43,824 bases of DNA from Gammaproteobacteria bacterium (lineage in GTDB: Bacteria > Pseudomonadota > Gammaproteobacteria > Ga0077536). Numbering within the stretch: the stretch's first letter is position 1; each line of letters starts with the position of its first letter. The translations under genes and the position numbers were made by a program. Below are positions 1 through 9,303 of the stretch, one piece after another. The stretch is taken from the NCBI GenBank assembly GCA_030429865.1, contig JAUIFX010000009.1, positions 1 through 43,824 of the forward strand, read 5' to 3'. The notes under the pieces are model-generated. The model had not been told where the DNA came from and did not search any database. It was given only the letters and a program-made list of their open reading frames with translations.

Positions 1-591
1 CGGCCAGTGGTCCCAGCGCCCGGGCGTGTCGGTGTAACCGTACTCGGTCAGGATGCACGCGGGCGGCGGCCCGGTGAGCTGCGCGAGTTCATAGGTGACG
101 TCGGTGCCGGCGGCGTTGGTGAAGCGCAGCGTGCGGGCCGCGGCGAGACGGCGCTCGGCGGCTTCGACGCGCGCGCGCAGCGCGCGGCTCGGCATCAGGC
201 GGCGCAGGACCTCGAACGGTTCGACGACCATCAGCATGCGCGTGCCGGCCTGCTGGATCGCGATCTGCTCGTGCGAAAAAAGCAGCAGCATGAGATCGAT
301 GACGAGGTCGGCCTCCTTGAGCGTTGCCATCGCCGTGGCGTCGCTGGCGAGCGCCGAGGCGCTGAGGTTGGCGATGCGCGCCTCGGCGCCGGCATGGTCG
401 CCCGGCGCGACCCTGACGCGCGTGGTCTCGGCACCGAGCGCCGACGCGGCGCGCAGGAATGCCTCGGCGTAGTCGGCGAGCAGATCGCCTTCGCACAGCA
501 CGGCGACTTTCTCGTCCGGCGTGACCGCGCACAGGGCGAGCACCTCGGCGAAGGTCGCCTGCATCTCTTCGGGGGAAACGGTCTCGGTCAT
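1..591 (-). CDS. 2,5-dihydroxypyridine 5,6-dioxygenase-like (NicX/M29-fold) protein, partial
   Basis: The reading frame runs leftward from ATG at 591 to the window edge, giving the first 197 residues. The segment TEYGYTDTPGRWDHWP at its end, and the preceding LEVLRRLMPS-like and AGTDV regions, match what I recall of NicX, the Fe(II) dioxygenase that opens 2,5-dihydroxypyridine in nicotinate breakdown. NicX shares its fold with M29 aminopeptidases. The iron-binding His/Asp residues of NicX lie in the C-terminal part, which is outside the window, so catalytic competence cannot be judged. A GGAGGA ribosome site precedes the start. It sits 62 bases behind a molybdenum hydroxylase large subunit on the same strand, which fits an N-heteroaromatic hydroxylase feeding a ring-cleaving enzyme. 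Substrate is inferred only; other M29-like proteins remain possible. Confidence 0.72.
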   Translation of the reverse strand, partial: MTETVSPEEMQATFAEVLALCAVTPDEKVAVLCEGDLLADYAEAFLRAASALGAETTRVRVAPGDHAGAEARIANLSASALASDATAMATLKEADLVIDLMLLLFSHEQIAIQQAGTRMLMVVEPFEVLRRLMPSRALRARVEAAERRLAAARTLRFTNAAGTDVTYELAQLTGPPPACILTEYGYTDTPGRWDHWP

Positions 592-653
592 GGGGGAGTC
601 CTCCGCGTGGGGTGTGCGCCGGGGGATGGCCGCCTGGTATGAACGACGTCCGC

Positions 654-2891
654 TCAGGCGCCCGTGCGCAGCGCGAGTTCGTGGTCCATCACCGGCAGCG
701 CGCGGATCCGCGGTCCGCCGGCGGCGTGGATGGCGTCGACCAGTGCGCCGATGACGACCGGCACGGCGCCTTCGCCGATCCCCGTGGGCGGCGCATCCGA
801 GGGCATGACGTGCACCGCGATGGCGGGCGTTTCGGCCAGGCGCATCAACCGGTAGTCGTGAAAATTGGATTGCTCGACGCGGCCATCGCGCAGCGTGATC
901 TTGCCGTAGAGCGCGTTCGACAGGCCGAACAGGATGCCGCCCTGGATCTGCTGCTCGACGAGCTGCGGGTTGACAACGGTACCGCAGTCGACGGTCGCGG
1001 TGACGTCGTCGACGCGCAGCCCGCCGTGGCCGTCCAGCGTGACGTCGAGCGCTATCGCGATGCACGAATTGCGGTAGCCGGGGACGTAGCTCATGTCGTA
1101 GACCGCGTGGCCGCGTCCGCGCCCGATACCTTCGGGTCGCGCGCCCGCCCGCGCAGCCACGGCTTCGAGCAGGCGGCGGTAGCGGCGCACGCGCGCGACG
1201 GCGTCACCATGATCGGCGCGCGCCGGATCGATGCGGCTCTCGTCGAGCAGTGTGAGCTGGAAATCGAGCGTGTCGACCCCCGAGGCGTGCGCGATCTCGC
1301 TCAGGAAACCATGGTTCATCCAGGCCATCTGGGTATGGCCGACACCGCGCATCCAGGCGAAGCCGGGCGGCGTGTCGATTTGTCCGTAGCGCATTTCGAC
1401 ATGCGGCACGGGGTAGGCGAGACGCGTGAAACCGTAGGGCTGCTCGACCGCGGTGCCCTGCACCACGTGGGACTGCCAGGCAGTCAGCGCGCCGTCGCCA
1501 TCGAGCCCGGCGCGCAGGCGCGCGGCGAGCGGCGGCGGGTAGTAGCTGCGCCGCAGCGATTCTTCGCGCGAGACGATGAGCTTGACCGGCACGCCCGGCA
1601 GCTGGCGCGCGATCTGCACCGCCTGGCTGACGTAGTCGTTGTGCAGACGGCGGCCGAAGCCGCCGCCGGCGAGCGTCAGGTGGAAGCGCGCGTCCTTGAG
1701 CGCGACGCCGGCGGCGTAGGCCGCGATGCGCAGGGCCTCGTCGCCGTACTGGGTCGGTGCCCAGGCCTCGACGCGGCGGCCGTCGACGAGCGCGGTGCAG
1801 TTCATCGGCTCCATCGGCGCGTGTTCGAGGAACGGGTAGTGGTACTCGGCCTCGATGACCCGTGCCGCAGCGGCGAGCGCGGCGGCGGCATCGCCTTCGC
1901 TGCGCACGACCCCGCCCGGCGCCTCGAGCGCCGCGGCGAGTTCGCGCGCGATGCCGGCACTGTCCACCCCGGCATGGGGACCGTCGTCCCATTCGATCGG
2001 CAGGGCCTCGATGGCGCGTTCGGCCTGCCACCAGCTATCGGCGACGACCGCGACGGCGTCGTCCATCCGCCAGTCGATGACGTCCCACAGGGTCGGCGGC
2101 ACGGTGTAGCCGCTGGGGCCGGCGTCGATGCGCACGACCGCGCGTACGCCGGGCAGCTCGCGCACCGCGGCGGCATCGAAGCCGCGCAGGCGGCCGCCGA
2201 ACACCGGCGACTGGCGCACCGCGGCGTACTTCATGCCGGGCAGCTGCACGTCGATGCCGTAGCGTGCCGTGCCGGTGACCTTGGCGGGAACGTCGTTGCG
2301 GTCGAGCGCGCGGCCGATGTAGCGCCACGCCTGCGGAGACTTCAGGCTGATGCTCGCGGCATCGGGCAGCGGCGCGGCGGCGGCGCGCGCGGCGAGCGCG
2401 CCGAAACCGATGCCGTGGCCGGCGCGAGGATCGCGTACCCGGTGCGCCTCGATGACGAGATCGCCGGCCGCTGCATCGAGTTGCTCCGCCGCGCTCGCCA
2501 GCAGCAGCGCGCGGATCCGCGCACCGGCGAGGCGCATGGGTTCGAACAGCATCTTCACGCCCCAGCTCGCGAGCGTCGAGGTGTGCACGTAGACATTGCC
2601 CTGGCTGACGTTCGTTTGCGGGTCGTAGAAGGCCCAGTCGGTCAGGGCGAGGTCGAGGTCGAGCTCCTCGGCGACGATCTGCATCAGCGCGGTCGTCGCG
2701 CCCTGGCCGATCTCGCTCTGCGGGATGCGCACGGTGACGCGGTCGTCGGGGTGGATCACGACCCAGTGGTGTACGTCGAGCGCGGCTGCGTCCTCGCCTG
2801 CGTGGAGCGGGATCGTGAGATCGAAGGCCAGCGCGCCGCCCGCCGCCAGCGTGCCACGGAGAAAGCCGCGCCGGTCGAAGCGTGCGCTCAT
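654..2891 (-). CDS. Xanthine dehydrogenase-family molybdopterin-binding subunit (IorB-like)
   Basis: A 745-residue large subunit of a two-component molybdenum hydroxylase of the isoquinoline 1-oxidoreductase (IorB) type. It starts [13 protein letters not shown], a twin-arginine signal, so the enzyme is probably exported or membrane-attached. The body has the aldehyde-oxidase/xanthine-dehydrogenase layout: [16 protein letters not shown] near residue 215, a glycine-rich [12 protein letters not shown] cofactor loop, and GIGEGAVPV near the C-terminus, which holds the expected catalytic Glu. There is no CxxCH haem motif, unlike the NicB nicotinate dehydrogenase subunit. The start ATG overlaps the stop of the upstream [2Fe-2S] subunit by four bases (ATGA), indicating translational coupling. 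The family hydroxylates a carbon next to ring nitrogen, or oxidises aldehydes, using water; the substrate here is not known. Confidence 0.9.
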   Translation of the reverse strand: MSARFDRRGFLRGTLAAGGALAFDLTIPLHAGEDAAALDVHHWVVIHPDDRVTVRIPQSEIGQGATTALMQIVAEELDLDLALTDWAFYDPQTNVSQGNVYVHTSTLASWGVKMLFEPMRLAGARIRALLLASAAEQLDAAAGDLVIEAHRVRDPRAGHGIGFGALAARAAAAPLPDAASISLKSPQAWRYIGRALDRNDVPAKVTGTARYGIDVQLPGMKYAAVRQSPVFGGRLRGFDAAAVRELPGVRAVVRIDAGPSGYTVPPTLWDVIDWRMDDAVAVVADSWWQAERAIEALPIEWDDGPHAGVDSAGIARELAAALEAPGGVVRSEGDAAAALAAAARVIEAEYHYPFLEHAPMEPMNCTALVDGRRVEAWAPTQYGDEALRIAAYAAGVALKDARFHLTLAGGGFGRRLHNDYVSQAVQIARQLPGVPVKLIVSREESLRRSYYPPPLAARLRAGLDGDGALTAWQSHVVQGTAVEQPYGFTRLAYPVPHVEMRYGQIDTPPGFAWMRGVGHTQMAWMNHGFLSEIAHASGVDTLDFQLTLLDESRIDPARADHGDAVARVRRYRRLLEAVAARAGARPEGIGRGRGHAVYDMSYVPGYRNSCIAIALDVTLDGHGGLRVDDVTATVDCGTVVNPQLVEQQIQGGILFGLSNALYGKITLRDGRVEQSNFHDYRLMRLAETPAIAVHVMPSDAPPTGIGEGAVPVVIGALVDAIHAAGGPRIRALPVMDHELALRTGA

Positions 2892-3349
2892 GCCGCTGGC
2901 GCGGCCAGCGCGGCGGCGGCGTGGATCGCGGCGCGCACGCGCGGGTAGGTGCCGCAACGGCACAGGTTGCCGATGGCGGCGTCGATGTCGGCATCGCTGG
3001 GTGCCGGGTTGCGCGCGAGCAGTGCGGCGGTCGCCATGATCATGCCCGGCTGGCAGTAACCACATTGCGGCACGTTGGCATGGATCCATGCCTGCTGCAC
3101 CGGGTGCAGCGCCGTCTTGCCGAGACCCTCGATGGTGGTGATCTCGGCATCCGCGACGCGCGCCACCGGCAACTGGCAGGACGGCATCGCCCTGCCATCG
3201 ACGTGTACCGTGCAGGCGCGGCATTGCGCAATTCCGCAGCCGTACTTGGTGCCGGTCAGCGCGAGGTCGTCGCGCAGCGCCCACAGCAGGGGCTTGTCCG
3301 GAGCGCAGTCGAGTTCGACGGCCTCGCCGTTGACGGTCAGTCGGATCAT
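2888..3349 (-). CDS. (2Fe-2S)-binding small subunit of molybdenum hydroxylase (IorA-like)
   Basis: A 153-residue electron-transfer subunit with two [2Fe-2S] clusters. The plant-type N-terminal cluster uses Cys38, Cys43, Cys46 and Cys58 ([10 protein letters not shown]). The helical C-terminal cluster uses Cys96, Cys99, Cys130 and Cys132 (CGYC and LCRC). Length and motif order are those of IorA and other xanthine-dehydrogenase small subunits. It is the first gene of the leftward operon and overlaps the large subunit by four bases. A GGGGGAGA ribosome site precedes the ATG. It has no signal peptide of its own, so it would be carried across the membrane with the Tat-tagged large subunit if the enzyme is exported. 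Partner assignment is firm; the substrate is not. Confidence 0.92.
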   Translation of the reverse strand: MIRLTVNGEAVELDCAPDKPLLWALRDDLALTGTKYGCGIAQCRACTVHVDGRAMPSCQLPVARVADAEITTIEGLGKTALHPVQQAWIHANVPQCGYCQPGMIMATAALLARNPAPSDADIDAAIGNLCRCGTYPRVRAAIHAAAALAAPAA

Positions 3350-3582
3350 CGTCGCGTTCTCCCCCGCATGGCGCTACGCCGTGCACGTGTCCCGATGGCG
3401 CGATTGTGGACCAAAACGCTGCGGGCGCGAATCCCGCGGCGCTTGAGCCCGGTCAAAGCGTGCCTGCCGCGGGCTTTCTATGCTTTTTCCTACTGCCCGG
3501 GCGGGTCCGTACCCGGGTCCACGCGGTGGCGGTCCAGGGCAGGTGCCGCCGCGCCGCGCCCGTGAACCAAGGGGAACACACG
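3350..3582. other. Divergent control region between Mo-hydroxylase operon and flavoprotein
   Basis: These 233 bases separate two divergent transcription units. I see a possible -10 element TATGCT at 3479-3484 reading rightward, without a good -35 at normal spacing. There is also a GC-rich inverted repeat, CGGGT at 3502-3506 against ACCCG at 3511-3515, flanked by CCCGGG on both sides. No gene and no clear regulator motif were recognised. Confidence 0.35.
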
Positions 3583-5181
3583 ATGAATCTTGCCGCCGCG
3601 ATCAGCGACTGGCGCACCGTGCTCGGCGCGGAGCGGGTGCTCGAGGAGACCGCCGCACAGGACAGCTACGGGCGTTGCACGAGCGGCGCCAGGCGGCGCA
3701 TCGCCGGCGCGGTGCGCGCACGTGCCGCGGACGATGTCGCCGAAGTAGTGGCAATCGCCGCGCGCCACGGCGTGCCGATCTATCCCGTCAGCACCGGTCA
3801 CAACTGGGGCTATGGCACGTCGTTGCCGGCGCGCGACGACTGCGTGGTGCTCGACCTCTCGGCGCTCGACCGCATCGTTGCCTTCGACCCCGGCACCGGC
3901 ATCGTCACCGTCGAGCCGGGCGTGACCCAGCAGCAGCTCGCCGATTTCCTCGACGCCGGCGATCACCCGTTCCTCGTGCCGGTGTCGGGCGCCGGGCCGA
4001 GCTGCTCGATCCTCGGCAACGCCGTCGAGCGCGGCTATGGCATCACGCCACACGCCGATCATTTCGGCGCGGTGATGGCGATCGAGGCGGTGCTGGCCGA
4101 TGGCCGCATCTATCGCTCGGCGCTCGCCGAGGCCGACGGTGCGGATGTCGACGATGCCTTCAAGTGGGGCATAGGCCCGTACCTGGACGGCCTGTTCACG
4201 CAGAGCGCGATGGGCGTGGTGACGCGCATGAGCATTGCCCTGGCGCGGCGGCCGCAAGCCGTTCGCGCTTTCTTCTTCGGCCTTCCGGACGCGGCCGACC
4301 TGGGGCACCTGGTCGAGCGCGTCCGCGAGGTGATCGCGCGTTACCCGGGGGTCGTCGGTGGCGTCAACCTCATGAACGCGCGGCGCGTGCTGTCGATGTC
4401 GATTCCCTATCCGCGCGACCGGCTGGGCGCGGACGGCCTGATCCCCGATGCCCTGATCGACGAACTCGGCCGCGCCAACCAGGTCATGGCCTGGACCGGC
4501 TTCGGCACGCTGTACGGCTCGCGCGGCGTGGTGCGCGCGGCACAGCGCGAGATCCGCGCCGTACTCAGACCCTATGCCAAGCGGCTGGTCTACATCAGCC
4601 CCTTCAGCGCGCGCTGGCTGGCACGGCTGGGGCGGCTGCTGCCGGGCTTTCTCAAGGCGCGCGTCGGGCGCAGCCTCGAAGTCCTGGAAACCTCCATCGA
4701 ACTCGTCGCCGGGCGCCCCAACGAGACGGCCATGCCGTTGTGTTACTGGATCGGCAACCAGGCGGCGCGCGCGCCGGGTCCGCTCGATCCGGCACGCGAC
4801 GGCTGCGGCGTTGCCTGGTACGCACCGCTCATCCCGATGCGTGCCGAGCGCGTGCAGGCCTACGTCGCGATGGTCGACAAGGTCATGCGCGAGCACGGCC
4901 TGGAACCGCTGATCACGCTGACCAGCCTGTCGGAGCGTTGTTTCGACAGCACCATTCCGCTGCTGTTCGATCTCGACGACGCCGGCAGCACGGCCAACGC
5001 CCAGGCCTGCCGCCGGGCGCTGCTCGAGGCCGGGCGCGCGCAGGGCTTCCTGCCGTATCGCGTCGGCATCGATACCATGGACTGGCTGGTACGCGACGAC
5101 GCGACCTGCTGGCAGATGGTGCGCGACATCAAGCAGGCCCTGGACCCCGGGCACATCATCGCACCCGGACGCTACGTGTGA
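3583..5181 (+). CDS. FAD-binding oxidoreductase, vanillyl-alcohol oxidase / 4-cresol dehydrogenase type
   Basis: A 532-residue cytoplasmic flavoprotein. The N-terminal half is a PCMH-type FAD domain (FAD_binding_4) with the segment STGHNWGYGTS around residues 69-79 and VEPGVTQQQLADFLD about 40 residues later. The C-terminal half is a cap domain ending DPGHIIAPGRYV, as in 4-cresol dehydrogenase (PchF), eugenol hydroxylase and vanillyl-alcohol oxidase. Family members oxidise para-alkyl phenols or related alcohols through a quinone methide. I cannot tell which residue, if any, binds FAD covalently. The ATG at 3583 follows an AAGGGGA ribosome site. It is divergent from the molybdenum hydroxylase operon and 53 bases ahead of an Nramp-like permease, suggesting a shared aromatic substrate pathway. 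No cytochrome subunit lies next to it, so its electron acceptor is unknown. Confidence 0.85.
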   Translation: MNLAAAISDWRTVLGAERVLEETAAQDSYGRCTSGARRRIAGAVRARAADDVAEVVAIAARHGVPIYPVSTGHNWGYGTSLPARDDCVVLDLSALDRIVAFDPGTGIVTVEPGVTQQQLADFLDAGDHPFLVPVSGAGPSCSILGNAVERGYGITPHADHFGAVMAIEAVLADGRIYRSALAEADGADVDDAFKWGIGPYLDGLFTQSAMGVVTRMSIALARRPQAVRAFFFGLPDAADLGHLVERVREVIARYPGVVGGVNLMNARRVLSMSIPYPRDRLGADGLIPDALIDELGRANQVMAWTGFGTLYGSRGVVRAAQREIRAVLRPYAKRLVYISPFSARWLARLGRLLPGFLKARVGRSLEVLETSIELVAGRPNETAMPLCYWIGNQAARAPGPLDPARDGCGVAWYAPLIPMRAERVQAYVAMVDKVMREHGLEPLITLTSLSERCFDSTIPLLFDLDDAGSTANAQACRRALLEAGRAQGFLPYRVGIDTMDWLVRDDATCWQMVRDIKQALDPGHIIAPGRYV

Positions 5182-5234
5182 GTTGGCGCCGGGCCGATTG
5201 CGCTCGGCGCGGTCAGCGGGAAGAATCGGCGCCC

Positions 5235-6536
5235 ATGAACGCATCCTCCCGCTGGCAGACATTACGCCTCGCGCTCGGTCCGGGCCTGCTCTGGGCCGGC
5301 GCCGCGGTCGGCGTGTCGCACCTGGTGCAGAGCACGCGGGCGGGCGCGACCTTCGGCCTCGGGCTCATCGGCCTGGTGGTCTTCGCCAACCTCTACAAGT
5401 ACCCGACGTTCAGCTTCGGGCCGCGGTACGCGGCGGCGACCGGTACCAGCCTGCTCGAAGGGTATCGGCGTGAAGGGCGCTGGGCGCTGGCGCTCTACGC
5501 CACCGTGACGCTGGCGACGATGTTCACCGTGCAGGCGGCGGTGACGTTCGTCACCGCGGCGCTGTGCACCACCCTGCTCGGTATCGACGGCGTGGTCTTC
5601 GGCCAGCCCGCGGTCGTCGTGCTCTCGGGCCTGCTGATGGCGTTGTGCGCGGGCCTGCTCGTGTTCGGCCATTACAAGTGGCTCGACAAGATCATCAAGG
5701 TCGTGGTGGTCGTGCTGACCGTGACCACGTTGCTCGCGACGCTCGCCGTGATACCCAAGCTGCCATGGGATTCGCTACGTATCCTGCCGGCCGGCGACTG
5801 GATCACGACGACGACGACGGCGGTCATGCTGTGCGCGCTGGTCGGCTGGATGCCGAGCGCTTTCGACATCTCCGTGTGGCATTCGCTGTGGACGCTGGCG
5901 CGGCGGCGCGAAACCGGCCGGGCGCCGAGCGTCGCTGCCGCATTGACGGACTTCAACATCGGCTACCTCGGGACCGTGTTCCTGGCGCTGTGCTTCATGA
6001 TGATGGGCGCCGGCACCATGTTCCAATCGGGCGAGAGTTTCGCTGCTGCGCCGGCGGCCTTCGCAGCGCAGATCGTGCGCCTGTACACCGAGAACCTCGG
6101 CGCATGGACCGCCCCGATCGTCACGCTGGCCGCGTTCGCCGTGATGTTCTCGACCACGCTCACGGTGATCGACGGCCTGCCGCGCGCGCTCGCCACGCTG
6201 TTGGCGCGTTTCCGCGGCGCCGAGACCCCGGGCGAGCCCGATGCGATCAGTCGCCACGTCTACTGGGCGGCGCTGGGCGTGCTGTTCGTCGGCTCGATGA
6301 TCGTCATCGAGTTCTTCATCCGCTCCTTGACGGCGATGGTCGACGTGGCGACGGTGCTCTCGCTGCTGACCGCGCCCGCGCTCGCCTGGCTCAATCACCG
6401 CGCGATCACCTCCGACGTCGTTCCGGTCGCCGCGCGCCCGGGCGCCGCGATGCGCGCCTGGAGCTGGTGCGGCATCGCCATCTCGCTGCTGCTCGCGAGC
6501 TACTTCGTCGTCATGCGCTGGGTGGTCGGCGCCTGA
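5235..6536 (+). CDS. Nramp-like membrane transporter lacking the DPGN metal motif
   Basis: A 433-residue inner-membrane protein with about 11 hydrophobic spans and the overall Nramp outline: GPGLLWAGAAVGVSHLVQST in the first span, a conserved KYPTF after the second, and a broken helix GWMPSAFD where Nramp has its sixth-span MPH motif. The DPGN metal-binding motif of true Mn/Fe transporters is replaced by GVSH, and the sixth-span histidine by serine. It is therefore unlikely to move divalent metal in the classical way. It lies 53 bases behind the vanillyl-alcohol-oxidase-type flavoprotein in a probable operon, so import of the substrate of this locus is one possible role (inference). The ATG at 5235 has only a weak GGGAAG upstream. 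Confidence 0.72.
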   Translation: MNASSRWQTLRLALGPGLLWAGAAVGVSHLVQSTRAGATFGLGLIGLVVFANLYKYPTFSFGPRYAAATGTSLLEGYRREGRWALALYATVTLATMFTVQAAVTFVTAALCTTLLGIDGVVFGQPAVVVLSGLLMALCAGLLVFGHYKWLDKIIKVVVVVLTVTTLLATLAVIPKLPWDSLRILPAGDWITTTTTAVMLCALVGWMPSAFDISVWHSLWTLARRRETGRAPSVAAALTDFNIGYLGTVFLALCFMMMGAGTMFQSGESFAAAPAAFAAQIVRLYTENLGAWTAPIVTLAAFAVMFSTTLTVIDGLPRALATLLARFRGAETPGEPDAISRHVYWAALGVLFVGSMIVIEFFIRSLTAMVDVATVLSLLTAPALAWLNHRAITSDVVPVAARPGAAMRAWSWCGIAISLLLASYFVVMRWVVGA

Positions 6537-6631
6537 GCCGGGACGCACGGCCGGCGTTGCTGCTCGCTTCCGCGCACGGCGCGGAGTAGAGTCGGGCGGC
6601 GAGGTCCACTCACAACCTGGGGAGGAACATG

Positions 6632-7045
6632 ATGGACGCACAGACCAGACTGCGCTGGCTTGCCATTGCGCTGCGGGTGTTCGGGGTATTCCTGGTCATC
6701 GGGGTGTACCCGCTGATGAACTGGCTGTGGCCGGACGGCTGGGCCTGGGAGCCGCGCCAGAGCGAGTACGAGCAGATGATCGCCGGCGTCTACGCCACGC
6801 TCGGCGTGTTCCTGTTCCTCGCCGCACGCGACCCGCTCGCCAACCTGAGCCTGATCCGCTTCACCATCTGGTCGAGCATCGTGCATGCCGGCATCATGGC
6901 GGTGCAGGCCGGGCACGATCACAGCGAGCACGCCAACCTGTTCGGCGACGTCCCCGCGCTGTTCGCAATGGCGTTCATCCTGTGGTGGCTGCTGCCGAAG
7001 GAGGGTGATCAGCGCGGCAGCGGGGCGCCGCGGCCGGTGACCTGA
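6632..7045 (+). CDS. Small four-span membrane protein (DUF6632-like)
   Basis: A 137-residue protein with four predicted hydrophobic spans, at about residues 9-28, 45-65, 75-95 and 105-122. The sequence RFTIWSSIVHAGIMAVQAG followed by GDVPALFAMAF resembles the uncharacterised DUF6632 family as I recall it. Two ATG codons lie in tandem at 6629 and 6632. The GGAGG ribosome site at 6621-6625 is better spaced for the second, so I chose 6632. The charged linker with several His residues (AGHDHSEH) is a family-like feature of unknown meaning. It lies 95 bases behind the Nramp-like gene and may be co-transcribed. Function unknown. Confidence 0.75.
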   Translation: MDAQTRLRWLAIALRVFGVFLVIGVYPLMNWLWPDGWAWEPRQSEYEQMIAGVYATLGVFLFLAARDPLANLSLIRFTIWSSIVHAGIMAVQAGHDHSEHANLFGDVPALFAMAFILWWLLPKEGDQRGSGAPRPVT

Positions 7046-7054
7046 TCCGGGCCC

Positions 7055-8002
<948 letters not shown>

Positions 8003-8216
8003 GATGACGCTCCAGCAAACGTGAGAGGGTTGTCCGACGCGGCCGGCAAGCGGCTTGCGGGACCGCCGCCGGGCTGCGCGCCGCTGACGGCAGCGGACGG
8101 ACGGGCGCGGTGTGCGATCGCGCTCGGCCCGGCAGTGTACCCGAGGCGGTCACGACGATGGTGAACGTACAATGGCGCGAGATCCACGTCCCTGCCGCCT
8201 GCGACGAATCGCCACC

Positions 8217-8639
8217 ATGACGGACCACCTGTTGCGCATGCTCGAAGCCGCCTTGCCGTGGCTCGCGCTCGTCTCGCTGGCGTCCCTCGTTCTCGTCGTG
8301 ATCGCGGTACCGGTGATCGTCGTCGAACTGCCCGCCGGCTACTTCGCGCGTCCCGAGCGCGGCAAGTTCCCGTGGTGGGCGCGCCACCCGCTGGTCCGGC
8401 TGCCGTTCCGGGTGATCAAGAACGCGCTCGCCGTCGTGCTTCTCGCGATTGGTATCGCGCTGCTGGTGCTGCCGGGGCAGGGGCTGTTGACGATCGCGGT
8501 AGGCGTGCTGCTGCTCGACTTTCCCGGCAAGTATCACCTCGAGCGCTGGCTGATCTGCCGGCCGCGCGTGCTCGGCCTGTTCAATCGCATCCGCGTACGC
8601 GCCGGCAAGCCGCCGTTCGACATCGTCGAGGACCCTTGA
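8217..8639 (+). CDS. PGPGW-family transmembrane protein
   Basis: A 140-residue membrane protein with two main spans, residues about 15-38 and 70-105. The second holds the family motif: ALLVLPGQGLLTIAVG, corresponding to the PGPGW signature, then LLLLDFPGK. The tail is basic. Function of the family is unknown; a role in envelope maintenance is often guessed. The start chosen is ATG at 8217 because everything upstream in frame is Arg-rich and unlike the family. A TACAAT hexamer at 8168-8173 may be its -10 element. The gene converges on the next leftward gene. Confidence 0.82.
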   Translation: MTDHLLRMLEAALPWLALVSLASLVLVVIAVPVIVVELPAGYFARPERGKFPWWARHPLVRLPFRVIKNALAVVLLAIGIALLVLPGQGLLTIAVGVLLLDFPGKYHLERWLICRPRVLGLFNRIRVRAGKPPFDIVEDP

Positions 8640-8661
8640 GCGCGGTGTGCCGCGGGCGGCG

Positions 8662-9165
8662 CTAGCGCGCGGGGGGCTGTGCGGGGCTCATGCGGCTGCT
8701 GAAGTCCCAGCTCGTCATGCGCCGCGGTTCGAACTCGAGCACCACTTCGCTGTCGATGCGCGCGAGCAGCCAGCGGCGCAGCCCCGGATCGCGGTCGCCG
8801 AGATAGCGGTCGGCCAGCGCCTCGAGCACGCCGCCGGGATCGCGATCCGCGATGCGCCCGAGGGCGCGGCCGCTGAGGCCGCGGTAGGGCGGGGTGTTCA
8901 CCGCGAGTTCGAAGCCCGCACGCGGATCGCGCCCGAGGTTGCGCGCGACGACGGCACTGCGCTGGGTGCAGCACAGGAAGCGGCCGGCTTCGAGCAGGAA
9001 CCACAGCGAGGTGATGTGCGGAAAGCCTTGTGCGTCTAGCGTCGAGACGCGCAACGGGATCACCGCGCGCTCGGCGAAGGCGAGCGCGGCGGTGGCGCCG
9101 GGGCGGCTGCGCGCGCCGAGCGCGCGTTGGAAAACGGTCAGGGTCGGGTCGCTTGTGTCGGGCAT
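8662..9165 (-). CDS. Pyridoxamine 5'-phosphate oxidase-family flavin-binding protein
   Basis: A 167-residue split-barrel protein. VIPLRVSTLDAQGFPHITSLWFLLEAGRFLCCTQ followed by ARNLGRDPRAGFEL is the usual pattern of FMN-binding PPOX-like proteins, where the first strands bind the flavin phosphate. The C-terminal part ends with strands and a Trp-Asp-Phe segment typical of the family. The reaction cannot be read from sequence; members reduce or oxidise a range of small molecules, or bind F420 or haem. F420 use is unlikely if the host is a gammaproteobacterium. It is divergent from the flavin oxidoreductase at 9304. Confidence 0.82.
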   Translation of the reverse strand: MPDTSDPTLTVFQRALGARSRPGATAALAFAERAVIPLRVSTLDAQGFPHITSLWFLLEAGRFLCCTQRSAVVARNLGRDPRAGFELAVNTPPYRGLSGRALGRIADRDPGGVLEALADRYLGDRDPGLRRWLLARIDSEVVLEFEPRRMTSWDFSSRMSPAQPPAR

Positions 9166-9303
9166 GGGGCCGGGTCACCGTGATGCACGTGCTCTCGGAG
9201 CGCAAGCATAGATCGGCGCGCGCCGCGCGTGGCGGTTCGCCACGGTGGTCCGCGGGCGCCTGCGAGCCGTATCAGGTTCGTGGACAGCAACTCGCCCCTC
9301 GCC

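Noticed and set aside
612-2948. A 778-codon open frame on the plus strand over the molybdenum hydroxylase genes
   Set aside because: It is antisense to two genes with clear cofactor motifs. Its product is Arg, Asp and His-rich with no recognisable domain, the normal shadow of high-GC coding DNA.
3480-6536. A 1018-codon frame that would fuse an N-terminal extension to the Nramp-like protein
   Set aside because: The first 585 codons are the flavoprotein gene in another phase and are Arg-rich; homology begins at ATG 5235.
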